NCBI GenBank assembly: GCA_017412265.1
Contig: JAFPYK010000202.1
Coordinates: 1 to 8,271, forward strand
DNA length: 8,271 bases
DNA from: Lachnospiraceae bacterium
Lineage (GTDB): Bacteria > Bacillota > Clostridia > Lachnospirales > Lachnospiraceae
Direction of reading: 5' to 3'
A program made the position numbers and the translations under genes. Positions 1 to 6,290 of the stretch are shown piece after piece. The notes beneath the pieces are model-generated. The model had not been told where the DNA came from. It searched no databases and was given only the letters and a program-made list of their open reading frames with translations. The stretch's first letter is position 1; each line of letters starts with the position of its first letter.

Positions 1-540
1 GCCCCCGATCGCAGCGCAGGCCTCGTCAAGCTCCGGCCCCGCGGCCCGGAAGATCGCGCCGCAGACGCCGCCGCCCCGCAGCAGAGCCGAATTCGCCGCA
101 TTCACGATACAGTCGCACTCCAGTTCCGTGATATCTCCGATCTCAAAATACACTTCATTCTCCTGCGGCCTCTCCTCCAGGAGAAGCAGCCGGATCATCG
201 CCTGCGGAAGGAACATCCTCGTCCCCTCCGGATCGATCACGACACCCGAAAACCGCAGATCCGAAGCCGCTGCCGCCTCGCGGAAATATTCTCCGGCACG
301 AACCTCCGCAACCTCTCTTCCGGCCTCTCGCGCCTCCGCGGCGTCCGTATAGACCAGCCGCGCGAGCGTTCCGTCCGGGCGCTCCTCCTCCAGCGGCAGA
401 GCCGTCGCGGGATCCACTGCCATGTGCAGGATCTCCTCCGCTTCAACGGCCTCCTTCAGGCACTCCAGCACCCCGTACAGGTGCTCATGGCTGGCATCCG
501 CCGCAAACGCGGCGACCGCCTGCCGGATTCTCTCCTTCAT
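1..540 (-). CDS. SseB-N / macro-domain protein, C-terminus cut by window edge
   Basis: The reading frame starts at ATG 540-538 and stays open to the window edge, giving 180 residues. Residues about 20-125 resemble the SseB N-terminal domain, with VYTDAAEA near 63-70 and SGVVIDPEGTRMFLP near 98-112. Residues 132-180 begin a macro domain: GDIT at 135-138, D143, IVNAAN at 145-150, and the phosphate-binding loop GGGVCGAIFRAAG at 156-168. These are the hallmarks of ADP-ribose / O-acetyl-ADP-ribose-hydrolysing macro domains of the YmdB type. The missing end should hold the rest of that domain. The ribosome site GAGAGGG (548-554) lies 7 nt before the ATG and directly abuts the stop codon of the HNH gene upstream, so the two genes are almost certainly co-transcribed. 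Removal or binding of ADP-ribose is inferred from the family; the substrate is unknown. Confidence 0.88.
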   Translation of the reverse strand, partial: MKERIRQAVAAFAADASHEHLYGVLECLKEAVEAEEILHMAVDPATALPLEEERPDGTLARLVYTDAAEAREAGREVAEVRAGEYFREAAAASDLRFSGVVIDPEGTRMFLPQAMIRLLLLEERPQENEVYFEIGDITELECDCIVNAANSALLRGGGVCGAIFRAAGPELDEACAAIGG

Positions 541-547
541 ACACAAT

Positions 548-554
548 CCCTCTC
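548..554 (-). promoter_or_regulatory. Ribosome binding site of macro-domain gene
   Basis: GAGAGGG on the minus strand lies 7 nt before the ATG of the SseB/macro gene. It begins immediately after the TGA (557-555) of the HNH gene. Ribosomes finishing the HNH gene therefore release on the next gene's entry site, which points to coupled translation. Confidence 0.6.
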
Positions 555-1451
555 TCACCCAAGAAATACATGCTTCCCGTGCCACTCCAGGAATTCCCTG
601 GCCGGCAGCTCCACGATATTTTCCGGCAGCCGCACAAGAGACTGCCCGTCATACGCACGGTACGCCTCCCCGCCGCCGTAATCCGAGAAAAGCCTGCGGC
701 TGATCCGAACGACGTAATCCTTATCCACCGTGAGATACCCGTTGACGAAGAGCACCTTCAGGTCCGCCCGCAGCAGGATCCCGTTGTTGACCTGGTTCGG
801 TCCGCCCTCCGCGAGCGGCCGGATATGCGCCGTGTCAAGCACCGGAATCGTGCGCTCTCCGCTGATCGCGCACTGCTTCCCGTAGGCCTCGATCACACTG
901 ACACGGAACGCACCCTGTCCGAGCGTCGGCTCCTCATCCTCCTCCGGCACATGCGCCTCTCGCCCGGCCATATCCACGAGCCTCCGGTGCACCTCCTCAT
1001 ACAGGCGTCTCCCGCTCTCCTCCTGCGTGTCATACGTCTTGCCCCGCACGATGTAGCGGTTCCAGTCCGCGGGCGCCTCCAGCAGGTCATCCTCAGGGAA
1101 GAAAAACGGCTGAGTCAGCACGATGCAGCCAATCTGAGGATTCTCCGCGCTGATCCGGTTCTTCGTCCGGTAACGCCGGATCTTCTCCGCAAATGCCTCG
1201 TAGCTTCGCATCCCGTTCTTCTGCCCGAACACATGCCAGGCCAGATCCATCGGCAGCACCGCAGAGCGCGCAAAATACCCGCCCCCGACGATTCTCTCGT
1301 CCGGCGCGTGCATCTTAAACAAGAACAGGTCCCCCGGCTTAAGCGCCTTAAAACCCGCCGTGCTGGGTGTCCAGAAATTCACTTCATCATAATTCCGCCG
1401 CCGGAACAGCTCGATCATCTGCGCATCCGCAACTCCAACAAAGATCCTCAT
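555..1451 (-). CDS. EVE/PUA-like + HNH_2 endonuclease-type protein (COG3440-like)
   Basis: The 298-residue protein has the usual length for predicted restriction-type HNH proteins. Residues 1-145 match the N-terminal half seen in this family: NFWTPS at 25-30, LKPGDLFLFKMHAP at 37-50, GGGYF at 56-60, and a stretch from GCIVLTQPFFFPED to IVRGKTYDT at 108-142. This half looks like an EVE/PUA-type fold, which in other proteins reads modified bases. Residues 180-250 form an HNH_2 domain with C194, the AHIRP motif with H209, and NNGILLR at 222-228. At the position where relatives usually have histidine (DLH.LFD), this protein has K232, and the next acidic residue is V236, so catalysis may be altered or lost. 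The start is set by ATG 1451-1449 with a GAGGA-like ribosome site. A good promoter lies upstream at 1488-1515. It leads a probable operon with the macro-domain gene. A DNA restriction or defence role is inference. Confidence 0.85.
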   Translation of the reverse strand: MRIFVGVADAQMIELFRRRNYDEVNFWTPSTAGFKALKPGDLFLFKMHAPDERIVGGGYFARSAVLPMDLAWHVFGQKNGMRSYEAFAEKIRRYRTKNRISAENPQIGCIVLTQPFFFPEDDLLEAPADWNRYIVRGKTYDTQEESGRRLYEEVHRRLVDMAGREAHVPEEDEEPTLGQGAFRVSVIEAYGKQCAISGERTIPVLDTAHIRPLAEGGPNQVNNGILLRADLKVLFVNGYLTVDKDYVVRISRRLFSDYGGGEAYRAYDGQSLVRLPENIVELPAREFLEWHGKHVFLG

Positions 1452-1487
1452 CCCGTCCGATCCTCGACTTTCTGCATTACTGCCTTC

Positions 1488-1515
1488 AGTATATCACAAA
1501 ATCAAGGCCTGTCGA
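1488..1515 (-). promoter_or_regulatory. Sigma-A-type promoter of HNH/macro operon
   Basis: The -35 TCGACA (1510-1515, 5/6 to TTGACA) and -10 TATACT (1488-1493, 5/6 to TATAAT) are separated by 16 bp. The -10 lies 36 bp before the HNH start codon and inside the 77-bp gap after the YolD-like gene. There is no convincing terminator in that gap and no LexA-type palindrome at this promoter. The HNH/macro pair could thus be expressed constitutively from here and also receive read-through from the SOS cassette. Confidence 0.55.
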
Positions 1516-1528
1516 CCGCCAAACATCC

Positions 1529-1747
1529 TCAGTCATCCAGAAACTCCTCTTCCCCGAAGCCGTAGAGCGCGGCCTCCTCCATCGATTCCTCCTGCGCCCT
1601 GGCCGTCCGCTCGATGGCCGCCCCGTGGCCCGTCAGAGCCGCAAACGGCGCGAACTGCGCCGCCCGCTCCTGCATCGTCATCCGCGGATGCTTCTTCGAG
1701 ACCGGATGCGGCAGATCCAGCATATCCTCATACTTGCCCTTGCTCAT
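1529..1747 (-). CDS. Small YolD-like protein paired with Y-family polymerase
   Basis: This 72-residue protein has a conserved block: LPHPVSKKHPRM (12-23), ERAAQFAPFAALTG (27-40), then IERTAR (45-50) and an acidic tail. Short proteins with the RAAQF.PFAALTGY...I.ETAR pattern commonly follow UvrX/UmuC-like polymerases in Clostridia and are usually grouped with YolD-like proteins (DUF1811/YolD region of Firmicutes). Its ATG (1747-1745) overlaps the polymerase TGA (1746-1744) as ATGA, and GGAGG within the polymerase gene lies 9 nt before it, so translation is coupled. A role as an accessory or regulatory partner of the polymerase is inferred from this constant pairing; I see no catalytic motif. 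Family identity is recalled from pattern, not searched. Confidence 0.75.
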   Translation of the reverse strand: MSKGKYEDMLDLPHPVSKKHPRMTMQERAAQFAPFAALTGHGAAIERTARAQEESMEEAALYGFGEEEFLDD

Positions 1748-3264
1748 GCCTTATGTCCTCCGATCTGCGCATTCCTCTCCCGCGTCGTAGCTCCCTCCTC
1801 GAAGTTCATGCCCTTTAAGATCGCATTTTTCCCGAAACGCTCCTGAATCTCCAGAACCGCCTTCTGCCGGCGCTTCTCGCGCTCCCTCTCCGCCTTCTCC
1901 TTCTCCTTCGCCGGATCCAGCGCGAAGTCCGCGAACAGGTCCATCTGCCCGCTCTCCTCCTTCTTCCTCGCTTCCTCCTCCGGGATCAGGTGATTCGCGG
2001 TCACGTTGAACCGCCTCACCAGCAGCAGCGGGTCTACGATCCTCTCATAGAGCTCCGTCACGGCGTCCATAATCTGCCTCGTCGAAGAGGTGTGCCCGCC
2101 CAGGTTGGCCGTCCCGTGTGCGTGCTTGGGCACCGGCTTGCCGTACCAGTCCGTGGTCACAGGCCCCTTGTACGAATCCCGGATCTCCGGGATCGTCAGA
2201 TTCGACGTGTCATAATTGACCGTCAGCACGATCTGGTCCGTCACCAGCCCCTTCTTCACCAGATCCAGGACCATCAGGTCCGTCATCTCCCGCACGATCA
2301 GCCGCCCCTTGGCAAATGGATAGGGCTCCATCAGCACCTGCCCGGAGCTCACCGAATTCTCCTTCGGCTTATACTTCTTCGCCTCCGCCATCGTGCAGGG
2401 CTCAAACCCCCAGGCGTGGTCGATGAGCAGCTCCGCGTTCACGCCGAAGAGATGATAGAGCAGGTCCTCATTGACCAGCGAGCACCGGCACACATCCCCC
2501 AGCGTATACATCCCGTTGGCCACAAGCTTGCGCTCCGTGCCCCGTCCGATCCGCCAGAAGTCCGTCAGCGGCCGGTGGTCCCACAGATTCTCCCGGTAGC
2601 TGCGCTCGTCAAGCTCCGCGATCCGCACCCCGTCCGCGTCCGCCGGCTTCTTCTTCGCCCACACGTCCATCGCGATCTTCGCCAGATACATATTCGTCCC
2701 GATCCCGGCCGTCGCCGTGATCCCCGTCTTCGAGAGCACCTCGCGGATCAGCTTCATGACCAGCTCATGCGCGCTCATCCGGTACGTGCGAAGGTACGCG
2801 GTCAGGTCCAGGAAGACCTCGTCGATCGAATAGACCAGGATATCCTCCGGCGCGATGTACTGAAGATACGTCTGGTAGATCTGCGTCGAACACTCTACAT
2901 AGTGCGACATGCGCGGCGGGGCCACGATATAGTCAAGCTCCAGGTCCGGGTGCTCCCGCACCTCCGGGTCCACATACGACTTCCCCGCGAACTCCCCGCC
3001 CAGGGCCCTTCTCCTGCCCTCGTTGATCTTCCGTACCGTCTCCACCACTTCAAAAAGCCTCGCCCGCCCGGAGATCCCGTACGCCTTAAGCGACGGTGAC
3101 ACCGCCAGGCAGATCGTCTTCTCGGTGCGCGTCGGGTCCGCGACGACCAGGTTCGTTGTCAGAGGATTCAGCCCGCGCTCATGGCACTCCACCGAGGCAT
3201 AGAAGGACTTCAGATCGATGCATGCATAGATCCGCTCCTGCGTCTTCACATTCTCCTCGCTCAT
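1744..3264 (-). CDS. Y-family translesion DNA polymerase (UvrX/ImpB/UmuC type)
   Basis: The 506-residue protein would copy past damaged bases during the SOS response. The palm carries the two metal sites: D17 in CIDLKSFYASVE (15-26) and D148/E149 in YSIDEVFLDL (145-154). TAGIGTNMYLAKIAMD (185-200) is typical finger/palm sequence, and residues about 231-262 (RPLTDFWRIGRGTERKL) form the helix-hairpin-helix thumb. The little-finger domain runs to about 425. The charged tail holds QMDLF (440-444), a beta-clamp-binding motif, then a lysine/arginine/glutamate helix and the end block RFGKNAILKGMNFEEG (476-491) common in Gram-positive relatives. I chose ATG 3264 because AGGAGG lies 9 nt before it. 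The frame stays open upstream to 3396, but an earlier start would lie inside the neighbouring terminator and ahead of the promoter. A LexA box at 3308-3321 controls it. Confidence 0.95.
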   Translation of the reverse strand: MSEENVKTQERIYACIDLKSFYASVECHERGLNPLTTNLVVADPTRTEKTICLAVSPSLKAYGISGRARLFEVVETVRKINEGRRRALGGEFAGKSYVDPEVREHPDLELDYIVAPPRMSHYVECSTQIYQTYLQYIAPEDILVYSIDEVFLDLTAYLRTYRMSAHELVMKLIREVLSKTGITATAGIGTNMYLAKIAMDVWAKKKPADADGVRIAELDERSYRENLWDHRPLTDFWRIGRGTERKLVANGMYTLGDVCRCSLVNEDLLYHLFGVNAELLIDHAWGFEPCTMAEAKKYKPKENSVSSGQVLMEPYPFAKGRLIVREMTDLMVLDLVKKGLVTDQIVLTVNYDTSNLTIPEIRDSYKGPVTTDWYGKPVPKHAHGTANLGGHTSSTRQIMDAVTELYERIVDPLLLVRRFNVTANHLIPEEEARKKEESGQMDLFADFALDPAKEKEKAEREREKRRQKAVLEIQERFGKNAILKGMNFEEGATTRERNAQIGGHKA

Positions 3265-3273
3265 CCTTCTCGC

Positions 3274-3279
3274 CTCCTC
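3274..3279 (-). promoter_or_regulatory. Ribosome binding site that fixes the polymerase start
   Basis: A perfect AGGAGG lies 9 nt upstream of ATG 3264. It selects this start over the in-frame ATG at 3396, which falls in the terminator hairpin of the upstream HAD gene and lies upstream of the transcription start. Confidence 0.85.
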
Positions 3280-3307
3280 TCCGCAGACATCAAAAGCCCC
3301 GCTTCTC

Positions 3308-3321
3308 CGAACATCTGTTCG
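3308..3321. promoter_or_regulatory. LexA (DinR) SOS box
   Basis: CGAACATCTGTTCG is a 14-bp site with perfect CGAAC...GTTCG arms around four bases, the Gram-positive LexA consensus (CGAAC-N4-GTTCG). It lies 13 bp downstream of the -10 box of the polymerase promoter, about over the first transcribed bases, and 43 bp upstream of the polymerase ATG. Bound LexA would block initiation or early elongation; RecA-driven LexA cleavage after DNA damage would release it. The polymerase and the YolD-like gene are expected to be the regulated genes. Confidence 0.9.
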
Positions 3322-3334
3322 CCTTTCTGTCTCT

Positions 3335-3363
3335 ATCTTATCATCCGCCGCAGCCTTTGACAA
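3335..3363 (-). promoter_or_regulatory. Sigma-A-type promoter of polymerase cassette
   Basis: The -35 TTGTCA (3358-3363, 5/6) and -10 TAAGAT (3335-3340, 4/6) are separated by 17 bp. It stands between the terminator of the HAD gene and the LexA box, which is where a promoter for an SOS gene is expected. Confidence 0.6.
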
Positions 3364-3378
3364 GCGCATTTCCGCACG

Positions 3379-3408
3379 AAAAAAGCTCCGAAGCATCAGC
3401 CTCGGAGC
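3379..3408 (-). terminator. Rho-independent terminator of argS-HAD unit
   Basis: On the minus strand GCTCCGAGGC and GCTTCGGAGC form a 10-bp stem (one G-U pair) with a TGAT loop, followed directly by six T residues (3384-3379). It begins 6 nt after the HAD stop codon. It separates the argS-HAD transcript from the SOS cassette. Confidence 0.9.
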
Positions 3409-3414
3409 CCCTCC

Positions 3415-4149
3415 TCACACATTTTCACAGTCCTGCGCAGTGAGCCTTCGGTCCAGCTCGGCCCGAAGCTCCGCATATCCCCCGTGCGGCCGGTCGGACA
3501 GATCCAGCCCCGGCTTGTTGATCAGCCAGTACGTCAGGAAAAAGACCGGAATCCCCTCTTCCTCCGCCGCGAGGTCCTCGATCGTGTCATTGCCCACCAT
3601 CAGGCATTCCTCCGGCGCAAGCGAAAGTTTCTCCAGAAGCTCCCGGTAATAATACGGATTCGGCTTCCCGGCCCCGCTGTTCTCATATGTCGTCACGAGC
3701 TCAAAATCCTCTGGCGCAAATCCCGCCCAACGCATCCGCTCATACGTGGCCACGCTCGGGAACAGAGGATTCGTCGCAAGAATCACACGAAGCCCGAGGC
3801 TTTTCGCGTACTCCACGACCCTCGCAGCCTCCGGGTCATACCCGCACTCTCTCCTGGCGACCTCGTAGTGCTTCCGATAGAAGTCCAGGAACAGCTCCTC
3901 GTCCTCCCGCACCTGCTCGCCGAACACACGGGCCATCCCTTCCCAGTAGACCTCCTCATTGGTCCGGGATCCGTCATTATTGATCATCGCCCTGCTGGAC
4001 TCAATCATCGCCCGGTAGAGCATATCCGGCGCATACCCCGACTCCGCCAGGACCTCCTGCATCCTCGTAAAATACGCCCGGATATACCGGTCAAAACTCT
4101 CCATCGGAAGCAAAGTTCCGTCCAGATCAAATAAAACTGCCTTCAGCAT
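3415..4149 (-). CDS. HAD-superfamily hydrolase (phosphatase)
   Basis: The 244-residue protein has all four HAD motifs. Motif I is LFDLDGTLLP (6-15) with nucleophile D8 and acid/base D10. Motif II is ILATNP with T126. Motif III is GAGKPNP with K162. Motif IV is VGNDTIEDL (185-193) with N187/D188 and D192. Residues about 16-110 form an alpha-helical cap of the C1 type. It is a cytosolic Mg-dependent phosphohydrolase of unknown substrate, similar in size to YjjG/phosphoglycolate-phosphatase-like members. I chose ATG 4149 because it opens directly on motif I with a GGGGGA-like ribosome site. The frame remains open upstream to 4230, but that extension overlaps argS and has no family sequence. It follows argS by 38 nt with no terminator between them, so the two are probably co-transcribed. 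Confidence 0.92.
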   Translation of the reverse strand: MLKAVLFDLDGTLLPMESFDRYIRAYFTRMQEVLAESGYAPDMLYRAMIESSRAMINNDGSRTNEEVYWEGMARVFGEQVREDEELFLDFYRKHYEVARRECGYDPEAARVVEYAKSLGLRVILATNPLFPSVATYERMRWAGFAPEDFELVTTYENSGAGKPNPYYYRELLEKLSLAPEECLMVGNDTIEDLAAEEEGIPVFFLTYWLINKPGLDLSDRPHGGYAELRAELDRRLTAQDCENV

Positions 4150-4187
4150 CTGAAATCCCCCATACTTCCGTAAACGATGCTCTCCGG

Positions 4188-5951
4188 TTACATCCGGTCC
4201 GGCGTCTCGATTCCCAGCAGGTCGCAGCACGTCTCAAGGACGCCCAGCACCACCTTGAGCAGCGCGATATAGCCGGCCCGCTTCTGCGTATCCTCCTCAT
4301 TCAAGATACGCGTCTCATGATAGAAGCCGTTAAATGCATTTGCCAGCTCATACACATACTGGCAGACCTTGTGCGGCGCCTTCTCCTCATAAGCCGTCTG
4401 GACCATCTCGCTGAAACGCCCCAGCTGCAGCAGCAGCGCCAGCTCACTCGGATTGACCTCCGCGTGCACCTTCGCGCTCTCGTCGCCGCCCATCTCGCGG
4501 TATTTCTGCAGGATCGACTTGATCCGCACGATCGTGTACAGGATGTAAGGCCCGGTGTTGCCGTCAAACGAAGTAAACCGCTCCGTATCGAAGATATAAT
4601 CCTTCGACGCCTGGTTGCTCAGGTCCCCGTACTTCAGCGCGGCGACGCCCACCTTGCGGGCCACCTCGTCCGCCTCAGACTCATCCATCTGTCGGTTCTC
4701 CATGATCTTGTCATAGACCGCGCCCTTGATCTCCGCGATCAGGTTCTCCAGCCGCATCACGCCGCCGTCACGCGTCTTGAAAGGCTTGCCGTCCTTGCCG
4801 TTCATCGTGCCGAACCCGAGGAAGATCATCTCCGTCTCCTCCGGCACCAGCTTACACTTCTTCGAGCAGCGGAAAATCTGCTCGAAATAAAGTCCCTGCC
4901 GCTTGTCAACAACATAGATATAAGTGTCAGGATCAAAGAGTTTCTCCCGTTCTACAATTGTAGCAAGATCAGTCGTTTTGTACAGCGTGGCCCCGTCCGA
5001 CTTCAGGATCATACAAGGCGGAATCTCCTTCGTATCCGTCTCCTCCTTGACGTCCACCACCAGCGCACCCTCGCTGATATACGCATACCCCTCATCCTTC
5101 AGGTACTTCACCAGGTCCGGGATATACTTCTGCGCGTCGCTCTCCTTCTTCCAGAGATCAAACTCCACATTCAGGTTCCGGTAATTCCTCTTCAGATCCG
5201 TCACCGACACGTTGATGATATGCTGCCACAGCGCCAGATAGCCCCGGTTGCCGTTCTGCAGCTCATACGTCGCCTGGTGCGCCTCCGCCAGATACTCCGG
5301 ATGCTCCTTAGAAAATGCATTCGCATACGGATAGATCTCCTCCAGCTCGCCGATCGTAAACGGAGCCTCCTCCGGATACTCCCCCGCAAACTCCGGGTCA
5401 AAATACGGCAGGTCCGGCTGACGCTTCCGAAGCTCCGTGATGATCAGGCCCATCTGCAGGCCCCAGTCGCCCAGATGCACGTCACCGATCACCTTGTGCC
5501 CCACAAACCGGCAGATCCGCTTCACCGACTCACCGATCACCGCCGAGCGCAGATGCCCCACATGCAGAGGCTTCGCCACATTCGGCCCGCCGTAATCGAT
5601 CATAATCGTCCGCGGCTCCTCCGTCTGGACCGCCCCGAACTTCTCCGTCTCCGCCATCTCATTCACATAATCCGCCAGAAACTCATTGCGCAGCGTCAGA
5701 TTGATAAATCCCGGCCGTACAGCCTCCGCCTTCTCGAAATAAGGCCCCTCCAGCAGCGCCGGCACCACTTCCTCCGCGATCACCATCGGCGCCTTATGAT
5801 AAGCCTTCGCCGCCGCCAGCGCTCCGTTGCACTGATACTGGCACAGGTCCGGCCGGTTGCTCACATTCACCTGCGCATACTTCTCATCATATCCGGCACC
5901 CGCAAATGCCTTCACCATCTCTTCGCGCAGCAGCTCCATCAATTTCTTCAT
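4188..5951 (-). CDS. argS: Arginyl-tRNA synthetase
   Basis: The 587-residue class I synthetase attaches arginine to tRNA-Arg in the cytosol. The N-terminal Add1 domain covers about 1-110. The catalytic core opens with the ATP-binding signature GGPNVAKPLHVGHLRSAV (121-138), with HVGH at 130-133. Later come RQGLYFEQIF and GKPFKTRDGGVMRLENLI, which stand in for the KMSKS loop, as usual in ArgS. NTGPYILYTIVRI begins the DALR-type anticodon-binding domain, which ends in the typical LLGIETPDRM. Length is normal and no break is seen. ATG 5951 was chosen for its GGGAG ribosome site and family-like MKKLMELL start; the frame is open to 6002 but that part is unlike the family. The HAD gene follows. The leader is too short for a T-box and shows no T-box sequence. 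Confidence 0.98.
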   Translation of the reverse strand: MKKLMELLREEMVKAFAGAGYDEKYAQVNVSNRPDLCQYQCNGALAAAKAYHKAPMVIAEEVVPALLEGPYFEKAEAVRPGFINLTLRNEFLADYVNEMAETEKFGAVQTEEPRTIMIDYGGPNVAKPLHVGHLRSAVIGESVKRICRFVGHKVIGDVHLGDWGLQMGLIITELRKRQPDLPYFDPEFAGEYPEEAPFTIGELEEIYPYANAFSKEHPEYLAEAHQATYELQNGNRGYLALWQHIINVSVTDLKRNYRNLNVEFDLWKKESDAQKYIPDLVKYLKDEGYAYISEGALVVDVKEETDTKEIPPCMILKSDGATLYKTTDLATIVEREKLFDPDTYIYVVDKRQGLYFEQIFRCSKKCKLVPEETEMIFLGFGTMNGKDGKPFKTRDGGVMRLENLIAEIKGAVYDKIMENRQMDESEADEVARKVGVAALKYGDLSNQASKDYIFDTERFTSFDGNTGPYILYTIVRIKSILQKYREMGGDESAKVHAEVNPSELALLLQLGRFSEMVQTAYEEKAPHKVCQYVYELANAFNGFYHETRILNEEDTQKRAGYIALLKVVLGVLETCCDLLGIETPDRM

Positions 5952-5988
5952 ACAGACTCTCCCTGACTCACCCGGCCGCACCCGACCG

Positions 5989-5994
5989 TTTATA
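5989..5994 (-). promoter_or_regulatory. Possible -10 box of argS promoter
   Basis: TATAAA (5/6) lies 37 bp before the argS ATG, just beyond the preceding terminator, where a promoter is needed. No good -35 is visible; the best candidate (TTGCGG, 16 bp upstream) lies inside the terminator stem and matches only 3/6. The call rests mainly on position. Confidence 0.3.
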
Positions 5995-6000
5995 AATACC

Positions 6001-6029
6001 AAAAGAGAAACCGCAAAACGCGGTTTCTC
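6001..6029 (-). terminator. Terminator after the PadR/DUF4097/PspC operon
   Basis: GAGAAACCGC and GCGGTTTCTC (6029-6020 and 6014-6005) form a perfect 10-bp stem with a 5-nt loop, followed on the minus strand by TTTTGG. The T run is short, so termination may be incomplete and some argS transcript could come by read-through. It lies 24 nt after the PspC stop codon. Confidence 0.7.
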
Positions 6030-6053
6030 CCTGCATCCTCATACGAATTCCTC

Positions 6054-6269
6054 TCAGCTCTCGTAGTAGTAATCATCCCCGGAATCCTCCGGCATGATGA
6101 TCGCAGCGATCACATAAAGCAAAATCCCGCTTCCGCCCATCACACAGAAGAGCGCCGCGGCAAGGCGGATAATCGTCGGATCCACATTCAAATACTCCGC
6201 AAGTCCTCCGCAGACACCTGCCACCACCTTGTTCTTCTTCGATCTCGTCAGTCTCTTTCCGTTGTTCAT
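6054..6269 (-). CDS. PspC-domain small membrane protein
   Basis: The 71-residue protein is a single PspC domain. A basic N-terminus (KRLTRSKKNK, 5-14) is followed by VVAGVCGGLAEYLNVDP (15-31), the family signature, and one long hydrophobic segment (about 33-59) ending in IIMPED. A tail of acids and tyrosines (DDYYYES) closes it. PspC proteins sit in the inner membrane and belong to envelope-stress responses; in Bacillus a PspC protein is encoded beside a DUF4097 protein (yvlB/yvlC), the same order seen here. ATG 6269 is chosen because a perfect AGGAGG lies 7 nt upstream; the frame extends to 6287 without support. It starts 21 nt after the DUF4097 stop codon and is the last gene of the operon. 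Confidence 0.93.
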   Translation of the reverse strand: MNNGKRLTRSKKNKVVAGVCGGLAEYLNVDPTIIRLAAALFCVMGGSGILLYVIAAIIMPEDSGDDYYYES

Positions 6270-6290
6270 GATCCATCCTCCTGTCACATC

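Noticed and set aside
570..1565. A 331-codon plus-strand open frame opposite the HNH gene
   Set aside because: Arginine/leucine/proline-rich with no recognisable domain, while the minus strand encodes a clear EVE-like/HNH_2 protein.
1990..3099. A 369-codon plus-strand open frame opposite the polymerase gene
   Set aside because: Composition is typical of an antisense shadow, and the opposite strand holds a complete Y-family polymerase with catalytic motifs.
3265..3396. Longer N-terminus for the polymerase starting at 3396
   Set aside because: That ATG lies in the upstream terminator hairpin and before the promoter; the added residues are not family-like, and AGGAGG marks ATG 3264.
4317..5966. 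A 549-codon open frame on the plus strand opposite argS
   Set aside because: It is an antisense shadow caused by G/C-rich third positions of argS; the product is arginine/leucine-rich low-complexity sequence without family motifs.
5952..6004. T-box leader upstream of argS
   Set aside because: The space to the preceding terminator is about 50 nt and contains no T-box core or specifier-like structure.
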